Assembly: GCF_000331305.1 (NCBI RefSeq)
Contig: NZ_KB217478.1
Coordinates: forward strand, 676,904-740,903
Direction: 5' to 3'
DNA: 64,000 bases
DNA from: Calothrix sp. PCC 7103
GTDB taxonomy: Bacteria; Cyanobacteriota; Cyanobacteriia; Cyanobacteriales; Nostocaceae
Made by a program: the position numbers and the translations under genes. Numbering within the stretch: the stretch's first letter is position 1; each line of letters starts with the position of its first letter. Below are positions 62,917-64,000 of this stretch, in pieces. Under the pieces are notes generated by a model. It was not told the origin of the DNA and made no database searches. It saw nothing but the letters and a program-made list of their open reading frames with translations.

Positions 62917-64000
62917 TTATATAAATTTTAAATAATTTTCTCTAACTAGGGGTAGAACATTTCTTCCAACGTTCTCGCACTCTTCTAAGTGAGGATAACC
63001 GGATAAAATAAATACCGTTATTCCTAAATTAATATACTTGACTATATATTCGGCTACCTGTTGATAACTACCAACAATCGCCATTCCAGCACCGCTTCTA
63101 ACTATGGAAATACCTGCCCATAGATGTGGTTCAATATACCATTCGTCGGTAGAATTAGCCCGTAACTCCCATTGGCGCCCTTGCCCAACGCTTTCACGCT
63201 TAGTATTAGGATATTCGGTAACACGGGCTTTATCTAGCACATCAGGGTTAACTTTAGATATCATTTCTCTTGCAGCTTCTCTTGCTTTTATCTCAGTAGA
63301 GCGAGTAATAATGTTAACTCGTACACCGTACCTTACCAACTTTTCACGACCACAAGCTTTTAATAATAGACGCATTTTATGAATTCGAGCTTCTATTTGT
63401 TCAAACGTTTCAGCCCACATTAAATAAACATCACTCAACTCGGCGCCTACTTGTTGCGCCATGTCACTAGCACCACCAAAATAAAATGTAGGGCCACCTG
63501 GTTGTAAAGGTAAAGTTTCTAATTTGCTACCTTGAAGCTGATAAAATTCTCCATCAAAATCAAAAGCAATATTATTCAACCATAACTGACGGCAAATTTG
63601 CATAAACTCACGAGTACGACGATATCGTCCGTCATGGTCTAAATAATCACCATACATCGCTTGCTCAGTTGGTCTACCACCTGTAACAATATTTAGTGAA
63701 AGGCGCCCTCGACTGATATGGTCTAATGTAACAGCCATTTTTGCAAGAACAGGTGCGCTAATAAAACCTGGACGCACTGCCACCATTGCACTTGCATAGT
63801 TAGTTTGTGTTAGTACTGCTGTCGCTAAAGTCCAAGCTTCCAAAGTATGATGAGTAAAACCCATACCAATTAAAAGCTGTTTAAAGCCAAATTTCTCAGC
63901 AGTTTTAAATATTTGTACTATATATTCAAATTCTGGTGGACGTTCCCAAGTTGGTAATCCTAAGTAAAAACCATCACCAGAAACAGGAGCGCACCAATTA
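62917..64000 (-). CDS. LLM-class flavin-dependent monooxygenase (SsuD-like), 5'-truncated by window edge
   Basis: The frame stays open to the right edge, giving at least 360 codons. The visible start of the sequence, WCAPVSGDGFYLGLPTWERP, is the usual N-terminal strand of alkanesulfonate monooxygenases, so ATG 63864 is internal. Further motifs are SAMVAVRPGFISAPVLAKMA, DHISRGRLSLNIVTGG (flavin binding), YFGGASDMAQQVGA and GSYQQVAEYI. It uses FMNH2 and O2, probably to cleave a C-S bond of sulfonates or sulfones. It would need a partner reductase, which is not visible. The true start lies beyond the window. Confidence 0.85.
   Translation of the reverse strand, partial: NWCAPVSGDGFYLGLPTWERPPEFEYIVQIFKTAEKFGFKQLLIGMGFTHHTLEAWTLATAVLTQTNYASAMVAVRPGFISAPVLAKMAVTLDHISRGRLSLNIVTGGRPTEQAMYGDYLDHDGRYRRTREFMQICRQLWLNNIAFDFDGEFYQLQGSKLETLPLQPGGPTFYFGGASDMAQQVGAELSDVYLMWAETFEQIEARIHKMRLLLKACGREKLVRYGVRVNIITRSTEIKAREAAREMISKVNPDVLDKARVTEYPNTKRESVGQGRQWELRANSTDEWYIEPHLWAGISIVRSGAGMAIVGSYQQVAEYIVKYINLGITVFILSGYPHLEECENVGRNVLPLVRENYLKFI

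Noticed and set aside
1-64000. CRISPR arrays or cas genes
   Set aside because: No regularly spaced direct repeats and no Cas motifs were seen; the repeats present are short hairpins and heptamers.

Overview
The window looks like chromosome of a filamentous, Nostocales-type cyanobacterium. The DNA is AT-rich. Intergenic regions are long and full of short dispersed hairpin repeats of the kind common in Nostoc/Calothrix relatives. The gene content is typically cyanobacterial: DUF1822 and CHAT proteins, an HTH-NACHT ATPase, PAS/GAF/CHASE3 hybrid kinases, LL-diaminopimelate aminotransferase, and a SNF2/SWIM pair. I do not name a species. The palindrome GGCGCC occurs about 87 times (roughly 3 expected for this base composition), whereas the usual cyanobacterial repeat HIP1 (GCGATCGC) was not seen at all.

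Layout. 1-3.6 kb: minus-strand operon of a sigma-70-like protein, a DUF1822 protein and a CHAT (caspase-like) protein that runs off the left edge. 3.8-7.4 kb: small membrane protein and an MrfA-type DUF1998 helicase. 7.9-12.5 kb: giant hybrid kinase with two complete kinase cores. 12.6-28.6 kb: mostly housekeeping and metabolism: DUF3616, CHAD, a fused acyl-AMP ligase-ACP-thioesterase with a convergent FkbM methyltransferase, TPR protein, ruvB, hisF, tRNA-Ala(GGC), SWIM/SNF2 operon, an HMA2-like protein, dapL. 29.1-32.3 kb: a two-gene extracellular polysaccharide unit and a flavin monooxygenase.

32.8-57.5 kb is a signalling island: nine further histidine kinases (one without an ATPase domain), a REC-EAL protein with a degenerate EAL domain, a STAS/anti-sigma kinase pair, a NACHT ATPase, an intact ISL3-family insertion sequence with 8-bp target duplication, and a broken TniQ-like transposition gene. 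GGCGCC is about three times rarer here than in the rest of the window, which suggests a younger or differently evolving segment. Several kinases are recognisable paralogues and are arranged in tightly spaced or overlapping operons, so local duplication probably built the island.

57.5-64 kb: a KefB-type antiporter with an RCK domain, a divergently arranged pair (asparagine-synthetase-like protein lacking the N-terminal cysteine, and an amidase) separated by 17 bp, a second HMA2-like protein, and an LLM-class flavin monooxygenase cut by the right edge.

The strongest candidates for undescribed biology are the sigma-like/DUF1822/CHAT operon, the NACHT ATPase embedded among two-component genes, the replacement of HIP1 by GGCGCC, and the cysteine-less asparagine-synthetase/amidase pair. 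All functional statements come from reading motifs by eye; no database search was run.
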